Shown: piece by piece, positions 1-12,370 of the stretch
Position numbering within the stretch: the stretch's first letter is position 1
Layout: each line of letters starts with the position of its first letter
Assembly: GCF_900324485.2 (NCBI RefSeq)
Contig: NC_046640.1
Coordinates: 22,798,217 to 22,862,216 of the forward strand
Source: Mastacembelus armatus
Taxonomy: Eukaryota; Chordata; Actinopteri; Synbranchiformes; Mastacembelidae
Length of the DNA: 64,000 nt
Direction: 5' to 3'
The notes under the pieces: model-generated
Seen by the model: the letters and a program-made list of their open reading frames with translations, nothing else
Databases searched by the model: none
What the model was told of the DNA's origin: nothing
Translations under genes and position numbers: made by a program

Positions 1-1490
1 GCTGTTCAGCCGAAACAGAGCAGAGACCTGAAATAAACGACTTCAGGTTCTTTTCCTCACGTGTCTTAAAGGATACGACTGATGATTGTGTAGTTTTCTT
101 GTTGTCAACAAATCCCATGAAAACACAATAAACTGATCTTTGTTTTAGCTGTAGCTGATTAGCAGCCATGCTAGCAGCTACTCGTGTTGATCAGGGAAAC
201 TGACAGAGGAGCAGACTTGACATCTCTCCATCGGCCATGTTGATTGTTACCACGATAAGGATGATGAGATGAGATGCATATATGTTTCAGGAATTAGCCT
301 GATGTTCCTTCTGCATCCATGGCCCATAGATCATGTGCACCGAGACTGGGACCAGTTGAATCCCAGTTGGCTTCCTGCACACATGAATAGGATCAAACCT
401 AAATATCCTGCAGCTCAACTTGACTCTCCAGATGATACTGGATGACAGTGGATCCAATTCTAGTCTGGTTTGATCCGTATTCCAGCTGCTCCTTTCAGCT
501 GTTGTTGCTTTGAGCCCAGAATCTTCAAACCCAGCAGGTTCCCCACGTTGAATATCTTCATTCAGCACGTCGACATGCTGTCATGTCAACGTGGTTTATG
601 ATCATTAGTCCCCAACAAAAGCAGCATCTACTCCTTTTTAAATAACACTTGCTAAAGGTGAATAAAAATGAAACTACACATTCATGAGCTGTTTCTTAAG
701 ATTTAAATCTTCAGCAGGAACAAATGGTCCGATATTTAGACAGGACTAACGTTGTGTTTTTGTTCTTCTCTTTGTTGTGTATAACAAAAATAGGACATTT
801 CCAGCTTTATCACATTTACACTGCTTTTACTTGAATCCTGCAGATATTTCATCCTCAAATCTCACTGTAAGTAGTTTCACTGTTTTTAGCAAAATAAAGT
901 TTTTAAAAGCAGGAATTCTCTTCAGGTAACTGAGCTGTAAGTAAATTGTTTGTTTAGTGTCAGAACAAACTGCCTGGACATTTCTCAACATTTACATTTG
1001 CTGCAGTATAGAAATCAAACTCAAATCATTTCTGCAGGATTTTTTGTGCTTGTTTGCTTTTGTGGTTAGAAAAAATATATAAGTAAAACAGATTTCTAAA
1101 TATTTCTGTACAGAGTTCACTTTTATTTTGTGGGAAACAGGTTTAATGCTCTTTAGTCTTTACAGGATTCATCAAATATGATCAAAACTTAATGTAAAAA
1201 CTTTTTGTATTTGTGGATCATATATTATTGTGGTATTGTCCCAACATAGATTTTAACATGAAATCTGGAATTTGTCAACTCACATTGTGTCTCTTTAGGA
1301 TTAATGTTTGAAAACCTTAATTATTACATTATGTTGGTTCCATTATTAGAAACACATAAAATAATGTTCTCTCTTAGAAACTGATATCAGCAACTTTAGG
1401 CTCAGTCGTGTTTAAAACCTGCAGTGGTCCCAAGACAAACCCGAGGGTTGATGGAAAAGAGAAGATATATAGATATAGTTTAATATTGTG
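1..1490. other. Intergenic, AT-rich, no gene recognised
   Basis: I find no exon chain or RNA gene here on either strand. The sequence is AT-rich, and its short open frames lack splice sites and family motifs. The right edge is set by a TTTATT at 1491-1496, which reads AATAAA on the minus strand and is a plausible polyadenylation signal for swsap1. The stretch therefore looks like intergenic DNA beyond the 3' end of that gene. Confidence 0.6.
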
Positions 1491-1972
1491 TTTATTTTAA
1501 TGTACAGTGTATTTTCTTTGATCTGTCTGTAAGAAATGATCCATGTTTCACAAACATTTCTAAGGTTTAATTTTCAACTCATTAAATGTTGTACATGTAC
1601 AAACACTGTTCCTGTTCAATGACACCTGAGAGGCTGAACACAGATCACATGACACACAGGAGCAGGCGTAGCTGAAAATACTCTGGACCTGATCTGATCT
1701 CGTTGTTAACAGGTGAGTTTTTAATCACATGTTCAAGTTGTGCATGAAAAGTCAGAGCAGAAACTCTGGAGGTCTGAGACAAATAAACTGATGAAGGTTT
1801 TACAGTTTCTGTGACAAACTTTTATCTCCTGATATTCACAGAATGGAAAAACATATTAACTGACATTTTGCTGCTTTTCTCAGTTGAAACTGTGAAATGT
1901 ATTTGGACAGAAACTCACTGGAACCAACTGGTTCATTTTAAAGTCAACTGGTTTTTAATGGCACAGATGTTT

Positions 1973-4571
1973 TCAAATCCACTTAAACTCCATTAAACCA
2001 TCAGGAGAGATCAACAGCTGCCACTCCTGCACCACATCCTCACAGTCTGTGGTCCCAGAAAGGTAAACGTGCCACACCTCCTGCAGTCCAGCTGCTGCAG
2101 CTTCATAGCCGCTGTCCTGGGCCAGAGTGCAGCGTGTCTGGAAATAGCGATCGAGGACATTGAGGATGGGGTCTGCTGCAGAGGCTTCCCCGCCAGCTGG
2201 TCCAGTGTCCATTTCTTTCTGGAAGGAGGCGAGGATGCGGCAGGGAGCCGAGCAGGGTGCCCGCTGCTCCAGGACTTGACTGAAAAAGGCGGCGGTGTCG
2301 CACAACAGCGCAGACAGGTGTGCAGCACAGGACTGTTCACCTGGGTGGAGTCCAGCAGAGCACAGGAAGCTCTCCAGCCGGTCTACGATGATTAGAGAGG
2401 GGGGAGTGGAAGATGGGCCGGTGGCCTCGTGAAGACCGGCCACCTGCTGGAGCAGCTCCGCCAGAGTCCTCGGGTAGAAGAACTGGATTTTCTTTAGAAA
2501 AGGAAACAGGTTGACAGCAGTGAGTCGAGGCCACAACCTGCAGTACTTTATATACCGCTGGGTAGCTGACGTTAACTACCTTATATACTTCTAATTTGAA
2601 GTACTTTATATACTGCTGGGTAGCTGACGTTAACTACCTTATATACTTCTAATTTGAAGTACTTTATATACTGCTGGGTAGCTGACGTTAACTACCTTAT
2701 ATACTTCTAATTTGAAGTACTTTATATACTGCTGGGTAGCTGACGTTAACTACCTTATATACTTCTAATTTGAAGTACTTTATATACTGCTGGGTAGCTG
2801 ACGTTAACTACCTTATATACTTCTAATTTGAAGTACTTTATATACCGCTGGGTAGCTGACGTTAACTACCTCATATACTTCTAATTTGAAGTACTTTATA
2901 TACCGCTGGGTAGCTGACGTTAACTACCTCATATACTTCTAATTTGAAGTACTTTATATACCGCTGGGTAGCTGACGTTAACTACCTCATATACTTCTAA
3001 TTTGAAGTACTTTATATACCGCTGGGTAGCTGACGTTAACTACCTCATATACTTCTAATTTGAAGTACTTTATATACCGCTGGGTAGCTGACGTTAACTA
3101 CCTCATATACTTCTAATTTGAAGTACTTTATATACCGCTGGGTAGCTGACGTTAACTACCTCATATACTTCTAATTTGAAGTACTTTATATACCGCTGGG
3201 TAGCTGACGTTAACTACCTCATATACTTCTAATTTGAAGTACTTTATATACCGCTGGGTAGCTGACGTTAACTACCTTATATACTTCTAATTTGAAGTAC
3301 TTTATATACCGCTGGGTAGCTGACGTTAACTACCTTATATACTTCTAATTTGAAGTACTTTATATACCGCTGGGTAGCTGACGTTAACTACCTTATATAC
3401 TTCTAATTTGAAGTACTTTCCATACCGCTGGGTAGCTGACGTTAACTACCTTATATACTTCTAATTTGAAGTACTTTATATACCGCTGGGTAGCTGACGT
3501 TAACTACCTTATATACTTCTAATTTGAAGTACTTTATATACCGCTGGGTAGCTGACGTTAACTACCTTATATACTTCTAATTTGAAGTACTTTATATACC
3601 GCTGGGTAGCTGACGTTAACTACCTTATATACTTCTAATTTGAAGTACTTTCCATACCGCTGGGTAGCTGACGTTAACTACCTTATATACTTCTAATTTG
3701 AAGTACTTTATATACCGCTGGGTAGCTGACGTTAACTACCTTATATACTTCTAATTTGAAGTACTTTATATACCGCTGGGTAGCTGACGTTAACTACCTT
3801 ATATACTTCTAATTTGAAGTACTTTCCATACCGCTGGGTAGCTGACGTTAACTACCTTATATACTTCTAATTTGAAGTACTTTATATACCGCTGGGTAGC
3901 TGACGTTAACTACCTTATATACTTCTAATTTGAAGTACTTTATATACCGCTGGGTAGCTGACGTTAACTACCTTATATACTTCTAATTTGAAGTACTTTC
4001 CATGCTGCTGGGTAGCTGACGTTAACTACCTTATATACTTCTAATTTGAAGTACTTTCCATACTGCTGGGTATCTTGGGAATTTCCCCCCAGGGATCAAT
4101 AAAGTTTGATGATCAGTCTGTATTTTGTTGGATCCATCTGATCCTGAAAAGGAACTAAAGTTCTCAGATAAATGTAGAGCAGGAAAAAGTCCAAGGTTTG
4201 ACTCTGACATGTAGTGAAGTCCAAGGAAGAATAAATACAATTGTACTGCACTGAAGTAGTTGAGTACTTGGTACCGTCTACGCGCAGTAAACGAGCTGCA
4301 CCTTCAGACTCTGTGGGCTCATGTTCGGGCCCAGCCTCTGCAGGGTCCCCGGCAGACTCTGGATCTGTGCCGGGCTGAAGAACACCACCCTCCTCCCGGC
4401 CTGGGACGCGGCGGTCACGGCCGCCAGCAGCAGCACGGAGCCGCTGACGCTTCGCGCCCCGACCAGCAGGGCGCTGGGGGCCGCGGGCGGCGGGGGCCCG
4501 GGGCTGGGCGGCTTCATCCGGCCCGTCTGGGACATAAACGTCCTGAACACAAGCGTTAAGATGTCCGCCAT
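1973..4571 (-). CDS. swsap1: SWSAP1, ATPase partner of SWIM-domain protein ZSWIM7 (2 coding exons)
   Basis: Family knowledge: SWSAP1 is a RecA/RAD51-paralogue-like protein that pairs with ZSWIM7 (SWS1) and supports RAD51 in homologous recombination, especially in meiosis. Coding exons are 4571-4302 (90 codons) and 2491-1973 (172 codons plus stop), giving 262 aa. The exon 1 donor reads GTGCAG, the acceptor is at 2493-2492, and the join is in phase 0. Exon 1 carries an ATPase-like segment, LLVGARSVSGSVLLLAAV, where the Walker A lysine is not evident; human SWSAP1 has GTPGSGKT there. Exon 2 carries KIQFFYPRTLAELLQQ and a Walker B-like SLIIVDRLESFL, matching human KIRFQYPPSTRELFRLL and SLLLLDGLEEYL. 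The C-terminus ends in WQLLISPDGLMEFKWI. The whole intron is tandem repeat. Start: first Met of an open exon facing znf653. Confidence 0.85.
2543..4070. repeat. 58-bp minisatellite, 26 units, inside the swsap1 intron
   Basis: Units start at GTACTTTATATAC and repeat every 58 bp from 2543 to 4051, which is exactly 26 periods, followed by a partial unit. Units are nearly identical. Variants include CTGCTGGG versus CCGCTGGG, ACCTTATAT versus ACCTCATAT, and TTTCCATAC in place of TTTATATAC. Runs of the same variant sit together: the CTCATAT type occupies about 2870-3240, and the TTCCATAC type recurs at intervals of four, three and three units. That pattern suggests growth by block duplication. The same unit occurs at 20590-20820 and 29130-29607. 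Confidence 0.97.
4071..4275. mobile_element. Right flank of a dispersed element carrying the 58-bp array
   Basis: Directly after the array, about 155 bp (TATCTTGGGAATTTCCCCCC onward, to GTGAAGTCCAAGG) are almost identical to 20820-20977, where they also follow 58-bp units. The segment closes with GTACTGCAC...GAGTACTTGG, typical of the end of a common teleost non-autonomous DNA-transposon-like repeat rich in AGTACT and GTAAAAGTA motifs. I infer that the array expanded inside a copy of that element. The left part seen at 20360-20590 is missing here. The exact family name was not determined. Confidence 0.6.
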
Positions 4572-4817
4572 TACTCGTTATTGCACCAATAAATCGATAT
4601 CACACGGGACTTAGCAATAATGCCCAGTGCTTATTTACATGTTGCACGATGGTGTTCGTGCTTTTGCATCCGTGTGAAAACCACTGTTTGCTCTACCGTT
4701 CCGCCTCCGGGTAACAGATACCACAGATATAAACCCTTCGATATACAGATATACATATAAATACTATATATATGTATATACATATAAACAAGATATATAG
4801 ATATAAAAACACCGATA

Positions 4818-4874
<57 letters not shown>

Positions 4875-5211
4875 TGATATATAGATGTATAAACACTGAT
4901 ATATAGATATAACATCACATGCTGTTCATTACAGTCAGCTGTGCTATTACTTTGTGTTTCTATCAAATATTCATAAAAATCCTCCTCGACTAGTCTCACT
5001 AAAGACCTCCACCTGTATCAGTGCCATCCAACACGTAGCTCCTCCCACTGAACACCTGCAGTCAGTCCCCGCTCTGAAAAAAAAACGTCTCCTTATTTAT
5101 TTATTCATTTAATTATTTATTATCTATTAAAAAATATCGCCTGGATTGGCGTTTCCGGTTAGATCTGACGCAACTTCCGGGACGCTGTGCTCATCAGCCG
5201 CTGGGGCCAAT
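4572..5211. promoter_or_regulatory. Shared upstream region of divergent swsap1 and znf653
   Basis: The two start codons face away from each other, 640 bp apart, so this interval must hold both promoters or one bidirectional promoter. It contains ACCAAT at 4585-4590 close to the swsap1 start, a long (AT)n tract at about 4820-4873, and GGCGTTTCCGG near 5150. It also has GACGCAACTTCCGG, an ETS-like CTTCCGG, just upstream of the znf653 start. No TATA box is clear. Promoter function is inferred from gene layout only. Confidence 0.5.
4820..4873. repeat. (AT)n microsatellite
   Basis: An almost perfect AT dinucleotide run of about 54 bp, with ATATAGATATA-like imperfect repeats on both sides (4740-4910). 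It lies between the divergent swsap1 and znf653 starts. Confidence 0.97.
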
Positions 5212-8200
5212 ATGGCGCAGATCCTGGCGGATTCGGAGGTCCCCTTGGACGCGGAGCGACCTGGGGCCACGGGGGACCGAGGGGACGGTGTTTCGAGGCG
5301 CTGCAGAGGAAGACCCAGGCTCACGGACTCCGACCGAGCCCAGAGGCGCCTCGAGTCCCGGAAGAAGTACGACGTGAGGAGAGTGTACCTGGGGGAGTCC
5401 TACAAGCTGTGGAGCGAGCTCCGGAGGAGGACCAGCCTGAGCGATGCGGGACTGGCCGAGTACCTGGTTCTGCTGCACTGCAGCCAGGGGGAGACGGAGC
5501 CGAGACGCTGCGGGTAGGAGCCCCTGGTCCTGAAGTACTCTAGTACCTCTCTGTGCTTTACTCGAGTATTTCCATTTAGTGCTACTTCATCCCAGGTGTT
5601 TTACTGCAGTCACACAGGATGACACAATATGAAGCACTTTGTGTGTAAAATGGACAAAACAGAATAAATTAGAAAACTGCTTGTTATTGAGTACTTGTAT
5701 TTAAGTATATTTTACTTTTTTTTAAGTATATTTTTCTGCTAATACCTCTTGAATGCAAGGACTAACGTGGTAATTGTAGTACTTTTACCTAAATGAAGGA
5801 TTTGAATACATAAAACTTCTTATGTTCTCCTAAAACGTCTGTCTGTTCCTCACAGGAAGAAGATTCCCACAGGAACATCGGTGAAAACAGGTGAGAGCCT
5901 CATAGCTAAAATCTCCTGGTCCTGGAGCTGACGCTGTCACATGATGAGTTAATTCTAGTTGTAGAAGCACAAATGACGGCGTTCGTCCCTCTGGGAACAG
6001 GATTTAAAGTCAAACCTTTGACTTTATTGATTAGCCCTCGCTGAGAGTCAGTTTTCAGCCATTCTTTCCTTACGGAGTGGACTCACCTGTCGAGTCTGGC
6101 TCTTCACTCACCTGTGGACTGTCCTTGTTTGCAGGCAGGAAGGAGTGTGTGTCCAGTCTGCAGAGCCTGGTGTGTTGGTACCAGGAGCACTCCCGCTCCT
6201 GCCCCCACGAGCCGCAGCTCCGAGCCCTGCGGCCCCAGCCCGACTCCTCCACCGCCGCCGTGTGGCAGTGTGACTCCAGACACTCGTTTGTGCAGCACCT
6301 GTTCCCGCCACGATGGGAGGTTGCTGACTCTGAGGATGAGGAGCGAGCAAACAGAGAGGGTGAAGGAGGGACGGCAGCAAAAACAGACGTGTCTGAGGCT
6401 AAAAATGTTGTGAGCAGGAGGAGAAGAAAAGAGACGCACAAACAATTCAGAGGTACATGGGGGTTTTTGTTCTGTGGGCCTTCCAGAGTATCAGGAAGTG
6501 AAGAGTGTGAGCCCTTTTGTCAACTGTCTCTCTGTGACTCTGCATATTTTACCAACTGCATGAACTAACGTGCATGAGATGATATGAGCCATGAACGTGA
6601 GAAGAAACTAATCTGTCTTGGCCTGAACAAACAATAAATTAAACACAGTCATTTGCTGCTGTTTGTAGGAAAAGATGTGACGATGTCAGTACGGAAGAAA
6701 CTAATCGCGGTGGCGAACCTTAAAAACTGTCGTGTGTAAATTGAGCCAAACTTGTGGACAGAAACCGTCATGTGCTTCTATGCAGATGTAGATGCTTCTG
6801 AGGTGCAACCTTCAGCCATGAGCCCGATGGAGCAGGTCGCGGCTCCAAACCCACAGCCCGGTGTTGAGGCATCGTCCAGGGAGGTCGAGCTGGCGGGACA
6901 GCCTGTGTGGGAGATGGAGGTGGTGATGGAGCGAGAGCAGGCGTCCCTGGGTGCAGCTTTCCATTCCATCCCCTCAGAGGAGGAGGCAGAGGATCTGAGG
7001 CGAGGTGGAGTAGGTGGAGAGACTCTCAGAGAAGAAGAAGAAATGGGGACTCTGCCTCACAGGTATGAGTGTGTTACGAGCGAGACCACATCTTTAGCAG
7101 AGAAACTGGAGAAGACGGACAAAGACTCGGGGCTGTCACGCAGCCTGGGAGGCTCTGGCCCTCCAGCCCTGCAGGTGGAAGAGCAGAGTGACCTGTTTGA
7201 CCCCCAGACGCTGCAGACGGTGGTGACCAGCTGTGAGGTTCCCGAGCAGAGGACGGCGTTGGAAGGCTCACAGGTCGGTAGATGAGGATGTACATCCACC
7301 AGTATGAGTTTTCTCTCTGCACATTTCAGTGTGTTGTACGTTTTATCTTAGAGATATGAAATTTCCATTTTTGCCCATTGTTCTGTCTCCGTAACCTGTA
7401 ATGTCAAAGGGAGCACAAGAAAACAAGAATGAACGCGAACAGGAAGCAGCTGCAGCATCTGCAGACTTTAGACCAGGAGAGCAGCATTGTCTAAAACATG
7501 TTTCACATTAAGACTAGTTTGATGATTCTTTTCACATTAAATCTATTAAGAATTGGTGGAGTCTGGAAACATTTTCATTGTTTTTCCAATTTCTTGTCTT
7601 TCCCAGTTAATTATCATCACTGGGCCCAGCTACGAGGCTCTGGCATCAGAGGGCATCCAACTCAACGTGGGAGCCGGAAACGTGGAAGAAGTCACCTGCA
7701 CTGTTATCGGGGGTGTGACCTACAACCAGGTGTGCACACCTGGCTCAAAGGCCCGGACAGTGGAGGATGAAGACTCCCTGTCAGGTACGCTACCTTCACT
7801 GCATGAACTCAGGGGTTTCACCCAGTCTGGTCCCTGCAGGTACCCAGATCCAGGCCCTGGTCTCTCAGCTACACTACCCCCCCAGGACTCTCTGCTACCT
7901 ACAGCCCTTCTGTTGTTATTCCAGCTCCTCTACCCTGTGTTGGCAAAGTCCGCTCCATCAATGAGCCATGGAGGAGTCTCTGCAGCTCAAAGTGGGAAAC
8001 AGTGGCTGTTCTTTAGCACAGAGTGTTTTGAGGCTAAACCCAGTTCATCAAGTCCCACTGCAGGTGGACTCTGGCGTCGTATCTTCTGTTAAAACTACTT
8101 CACACTGCAGGGCCATGTTCTGTGACCCACAGGGTTGATTTGCTTATACTGGAAGAATCATGTGCATGGATATGAAAAACAAGTTTATTTATGTCTCATG

Positions 8201-9968
8201 CAAACATCTGATTTGGTTGAAAGTGAGATAAGAGCAGGATTCTGTGAACCAGCTCTGGCCTCAGCAGGTCATCAGCTCCACAAAACATAACAGGGCGAGT
8301 CACGTTCTGCATCCTAATGAGCAGAGTCAGTCGGTTACAAAGCCAGATGTTGCTCCTGGAACAGCTGTCTGCGGTGAGAGTGAGCTGAGTGACCTGGTGT
8401 CTGCAGAGTCAGCCCAGCACACGTAGACTAGAACCCAGTCCATGGACTGGGACACATTTAGATTCAGCTGATGTTGAAACAGGTTTTTATGCTGCTCCTC
8501 TGCAGGTTTGACTGACAAACAGCTGCTGCACCCAGCTGTTGCTTCTCTGGAGCTGAGTGGGGACAGAGAGCTGCAGAGGAGTCTGAGCAGGTTTGTGGTC
8601 CCTGAACTCTCAGCAGAGATGAGAATCCATATTAATCCTCCAGTGATGTGGACTGTGTCTGAGGGTCGTGTGTTTCAGCGTCAGGTCAAAGAGAAACAGG
8701 CGAGGTCCGGTCATCGACGCTGATGGGATGCTCAAGATGTTCCACTGTCCGTACGAGGGCTGCAGTCAAGTCTATGTAGCTATTAGCAGCTTTCAGGTAC
8801 AATGCTAACTGCCTTCACTCAGTTCAGCCTCAGTTCTCATGGAGAACATTAAACCAACCGCTTGTTCCTGCACCTGTTCTCTGTAGAATCACGTGAACCT
8901 GGTTCACAGGAAGGGGAGGACCAAGGTTTGCCCTCATCCAGGCTGTGGAAAAAAGTTCTACCTGTCGAACCACCTGCATCGCCACATGATCATCCATTCA
9001 GGTGAGCTGACAGACGCAGGTGACATGTCACAGACTCATTTTCACAGACCTCCAGGTGTAACTGCACCTTCTTACAGGGGTCAGAGATTTCATCTGTGAG
9101 ACTTGCGGAAAATCCTTCAAGCGGAAGAATCACCTGGAGGTTCACAGGCGGACGCACACAGGAGAGACACCACTGCAGTGAGTTCCTGAAGCTGAACTGA
9201 AGCTCTTATTGTTGCACATGTAACTTTCATTGAGCAGGTTCGTCCAATCTGTAGGTCTGTGTCCACATCCCAGGCCTGAGTCTGTTCCTTCCCACCATGT
9301 CTGTCAGGGACCTGTCTCAGGTGTGAACACCCTGAGCTCCTAAACTGCCCCCCTGCACAGACTGAACTGAAATGTGAAGAACAACAACTTCATTTGTGTG
9401 ACCTCACAGCGTGCGCACACTCACAGATCAGACAGGACTCAGATCTAGGGCCACATATGCAAGTTCCCCAGATCTGATCTGAGAACATCTGGTTTGGTCT
9501 GTTCACACTGTGGGAACATCAGGTCTGAGACAGTGGAGGGAAAACAGCAGCTCTGATGTGGACGCAGCCTCAGGGATGGTTCTGATGGTCGATCCCATTT
9601 CTGGATCTGTTTCCATGATCTTACAAAAACACTAATGATGTAAACAAATATAACAGACACAAACATGGAAGAAACAGCCAGTCCTCCATTTAAATGTTTG
9701 ATACGTACAAACATACTTTTAATTCATTCAATAAAACTCATTTCCCACAATCACCTGTGTGATAATCACTTATGGCTTCTGGTCTGTCAGGTGTGAAATC
9801 TGTGGCTACCAGTGTCGCCAGCGGGCCTCTCTGAACTGGCACATGAAGAAACACACTCCGGAGGCCCACTACAACTTCACCTGCGAGTTCTGCAACAAGA
9901 GGTTCGAGAAGCTGGACAGTGTAAAGTTCCACAAGCTAAAGAGCCACCCGGACAAGCAGGCGAGCTGA
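5212..9968 (+). CDS. znf653: ZNF653, AT-hook and five-C2H2 zinc-finger transcription factor
   Basis: Family knowledge: ZNF653 (ZIP67) is a nuclear zinc-finger repressor. Exons: 5212-5513, 5856-5890, 6135-6452, 6786-7273, 7607-7784, 8506-8590 (provisional), 8679-8796, 8887-9001, 9078-9177 and 9791-9968. The total is about 638 aa against roughly 615 in human. Exon 1 holds the AT-hook-like [20 protein letters not shown] and [12 protein letters not shown], close to human. Exon 5 holds [20 protein letters not shown]. Exons 7-10 encode five C2H2 fingers: CPYEGC, CPHPGC, CETC, CEIC and CEFC starts, each ending in an H-H pair. The second finger and [17 protein letters not shown] are nearly identical to human. 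The start is the Met of [10 protein letters not shown]; an upstream in-frame Met at 5146 has weaker support. All phases close only if exon 6 ends at a weak GTTTGT donor, so that exon is tentative. I could not place the polyadenylation site. Confidence 0.9.
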
Positions 9969-11779
9969 GGTGGCACAGGTGAGACATGCTGTGTCCGTCT
10001 TTCCTCCCAGGTGCAGGGTGATATGGAGATCACCTGTGAACACACGGAGGCAGAGGTGAGCCGCTCCAACAGCCGTGCAGGACACCAGCTGTGTCGGAGT
10101 ACGGGCCCGCGCTGTTCAGAACTGATCGGTGACGACGTTCGCTGAACTGCGGCTGAGCAGCTCTGTCGGGATTTGTCCCAGGGATTCTCCTTTTGTCTGT
10201 CTGAAACCACAGTCGCAACAGCAGGAGGGGAAGGAAAGGATCTCGGATGTGTTTTCTGCTCGACCATAAGTTGCACGGGCAGCTCACCTGGTTACTTCCT
10301 GAGCAGTGACTTTCAGCGGCAGCTGCTTTTCTCACGACGTCGTTACAGATTTAAAACATCTCACTGTGCAGGATTTTCACACTCGGCACGTTAGTGCGTC
10401 ATCCTGCTCCTCCTAGGACTCGAAAGGTTCCTCCAGCAGAAACTGTGGTCGCTCCTCATCATAAAATGGTTCGAAACATGAAGAGGACAAATCTGATCTC
10501 TGAGGTCAAAGGCTAAAAAGCTGATGTTAATGGAGAATTAGGACAAAATAAGTTTAGCATCTTTTAATGTTATTGCTCTTCAAATCCATGGACTGTCATG
10601 CTGTTTGCATTGAACTGTGTTGTTTCTTTGTTTCTCTGCTGTAACTTCAGTCGTTTCATCTCCATAAGCTGTTTTAAACCCAGTCAGTGTGAAACTTTAT
10701 TATTTAGCCAATAACCTCAGTTTTCCAGACAGTAAATTCAGCGTCAGCTCGGAAGAGAAGCCTCAAATTTTCTACCTCTGTCTGAAAACAAGGACCCAGT
10801 GTTTTGTAATGCAGGGTAGCGAAAGCTTTTTGCCGTGATGTAAAGTTAAATGCAACATGCAGAAGACTTGTGTGTCCACCACCACAGCAGGTCTGTTGGT
10901 GACGTACCAGCCTGGTGGATAAACGGCCGTGGAACCACGTGTGTGTTAAAGAGACGGAGGTGTGAGCGTCCTGCGCTGCAGTCAGCATGTGCTGTGTGGG
11001 CCGACACCAGCCCAGAGACTCACAGTCACACATGACAAATCCAGTTCAGTGTGACGGTTTCTCAGGTCCTCATGTCTCTGTCTTTGGTTGTGTCTGATGT
11101 CAGTTCCTTAGCAAATGCACTTTCTCTCTTTTCTGTCAGTTGTGTTAACTGATGAATCACTACAAACATGAATAACAAGACACGTACTTGTGTTGTGTTG
11201 TTTTTCTCAATGACTTAAATAGGCAGTGACATGCAGCGAGTTGCAGCCTTTTGCTCAATGCCCGGGCGAGGAAGGGCATGACCCCACAGACACTGGACCC
11301 TCTCAGTCAAGTGTCCCACATGGATTTTTGGGGGTTTGTGTGGGTTTAGCTCGGTGGAGTCCTAGGATCGGTCAGGGATCACTGTGGGAAATATTTATGA
11401 ATATAAAAAGGGTTCAATCATCAGTCTAGTTCATGATGTTAGAGATCAAACACGCCGCTGATGCTGCAGACCAACATCCAACAGGCTCTGCTGCTTGGCA
11501 CTTTGTCCTTTGAGTGTGGACTGATGGACACGCGTGGCAGTTTTATTCATTCATCAGAGCCACAACACAGAGTGAAAAGGCGAGTACTTCCTGAAGAGCA
11601 GGACCGGTCCTTCTGGGAAAAACAGCAGCGTGAGGTGAAGCAGAACGTCACGGTTTATTGTTAAACTGACCTGAACCGTTGATGCCGAGGTCACGACTCC
11701 TCCTGTCTGAAATCAGGTGCTTGAAGTAACCAGATCCTTTACTGCAGTACTTTTACTACACTGCTTTTTAGACCTGGTC

Positions 11780-11815
<36 letters not shown>

Positions 11816-12340
11816 GTCAGTCTGAAAAGTAAAGGTCTGACTGTGCTGAGCTGCTCCCTGTCATTGATGCTGGATTTTAAAGTTTCTGATTCAGGATCAG
11901 CAGGTTTGGGGAAAACGGTTTTCACTGCACATGATGTGTCCGATAAGAAAAAGTGACATATCTGGAGTCAGAATCTAAAGGAAATAAGCAGGTGCAGCCC
12001 AAATACCTCAGCACCTTCAGTCACTGTACCTGGACTGAGACACTCAGGAGTCCAACATGTCGGTCTGTCCTGTGTTTTCTTGTCAGATCTCAGACCAGCT
12101 TGACCTGTCAGGTCCATGTAGGGCAGGACAAATATGAGGCTGGATTATACTGAAAATACTGAAGTCCAGGACTCAGACCTCAAAAGTGTCCATGAGTAAT
12201 AATCCAGTTTTGTGCTGGTTTGTAGTTATTATTCATTATTCTATTTACAAACTGTGAGAACATAGAGAACACACAGGTGTTACCTCTGCTCCTCCCTCCC
12301 TCAGGATCCGGACTCCACTGTGATGTTATTACTCAGCTGC
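9969..12340. other. znf653 3' UTR and gene-free DNA
   Basis: The first part is presumably znf653 3' UTR. No AATAAA could be assigned with confidence. I see no further exon chain. A degenerate piece of the AGTACTTTTACTGCAGTA repeat type lies at about 11715-11790 and runs into a 28-bp A tract at 11785-11812. The open frames here are short and carry no recognisable domains. Confidence 0.5.
11785..11812. repeat. Poly(A) tract
   Basis: About 28 consecutive A residues following a fragment of the teleost AGTACT-type repeat, in the gap between znf653 and the tetraspanin gene. Confidence 0.95.
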
Positions 12341-12370
12341 CTCGGTCACGCCTACACCCCCCCCCCGTGA

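Noticed and set aside
2069-2395. Plus-strand open frame opposite swsap1 exon 2
   Set aside because: It is antisense to a well-supported coding exon, with no splice partners and no recognisable motif.
2543-4070. 58-bp array considered as a CRISPR array
   Set aside because: Units are head-to-tail with no spacers, lie in an intron of a vertebrate gene, and recur within a dispersed transposon-like element.
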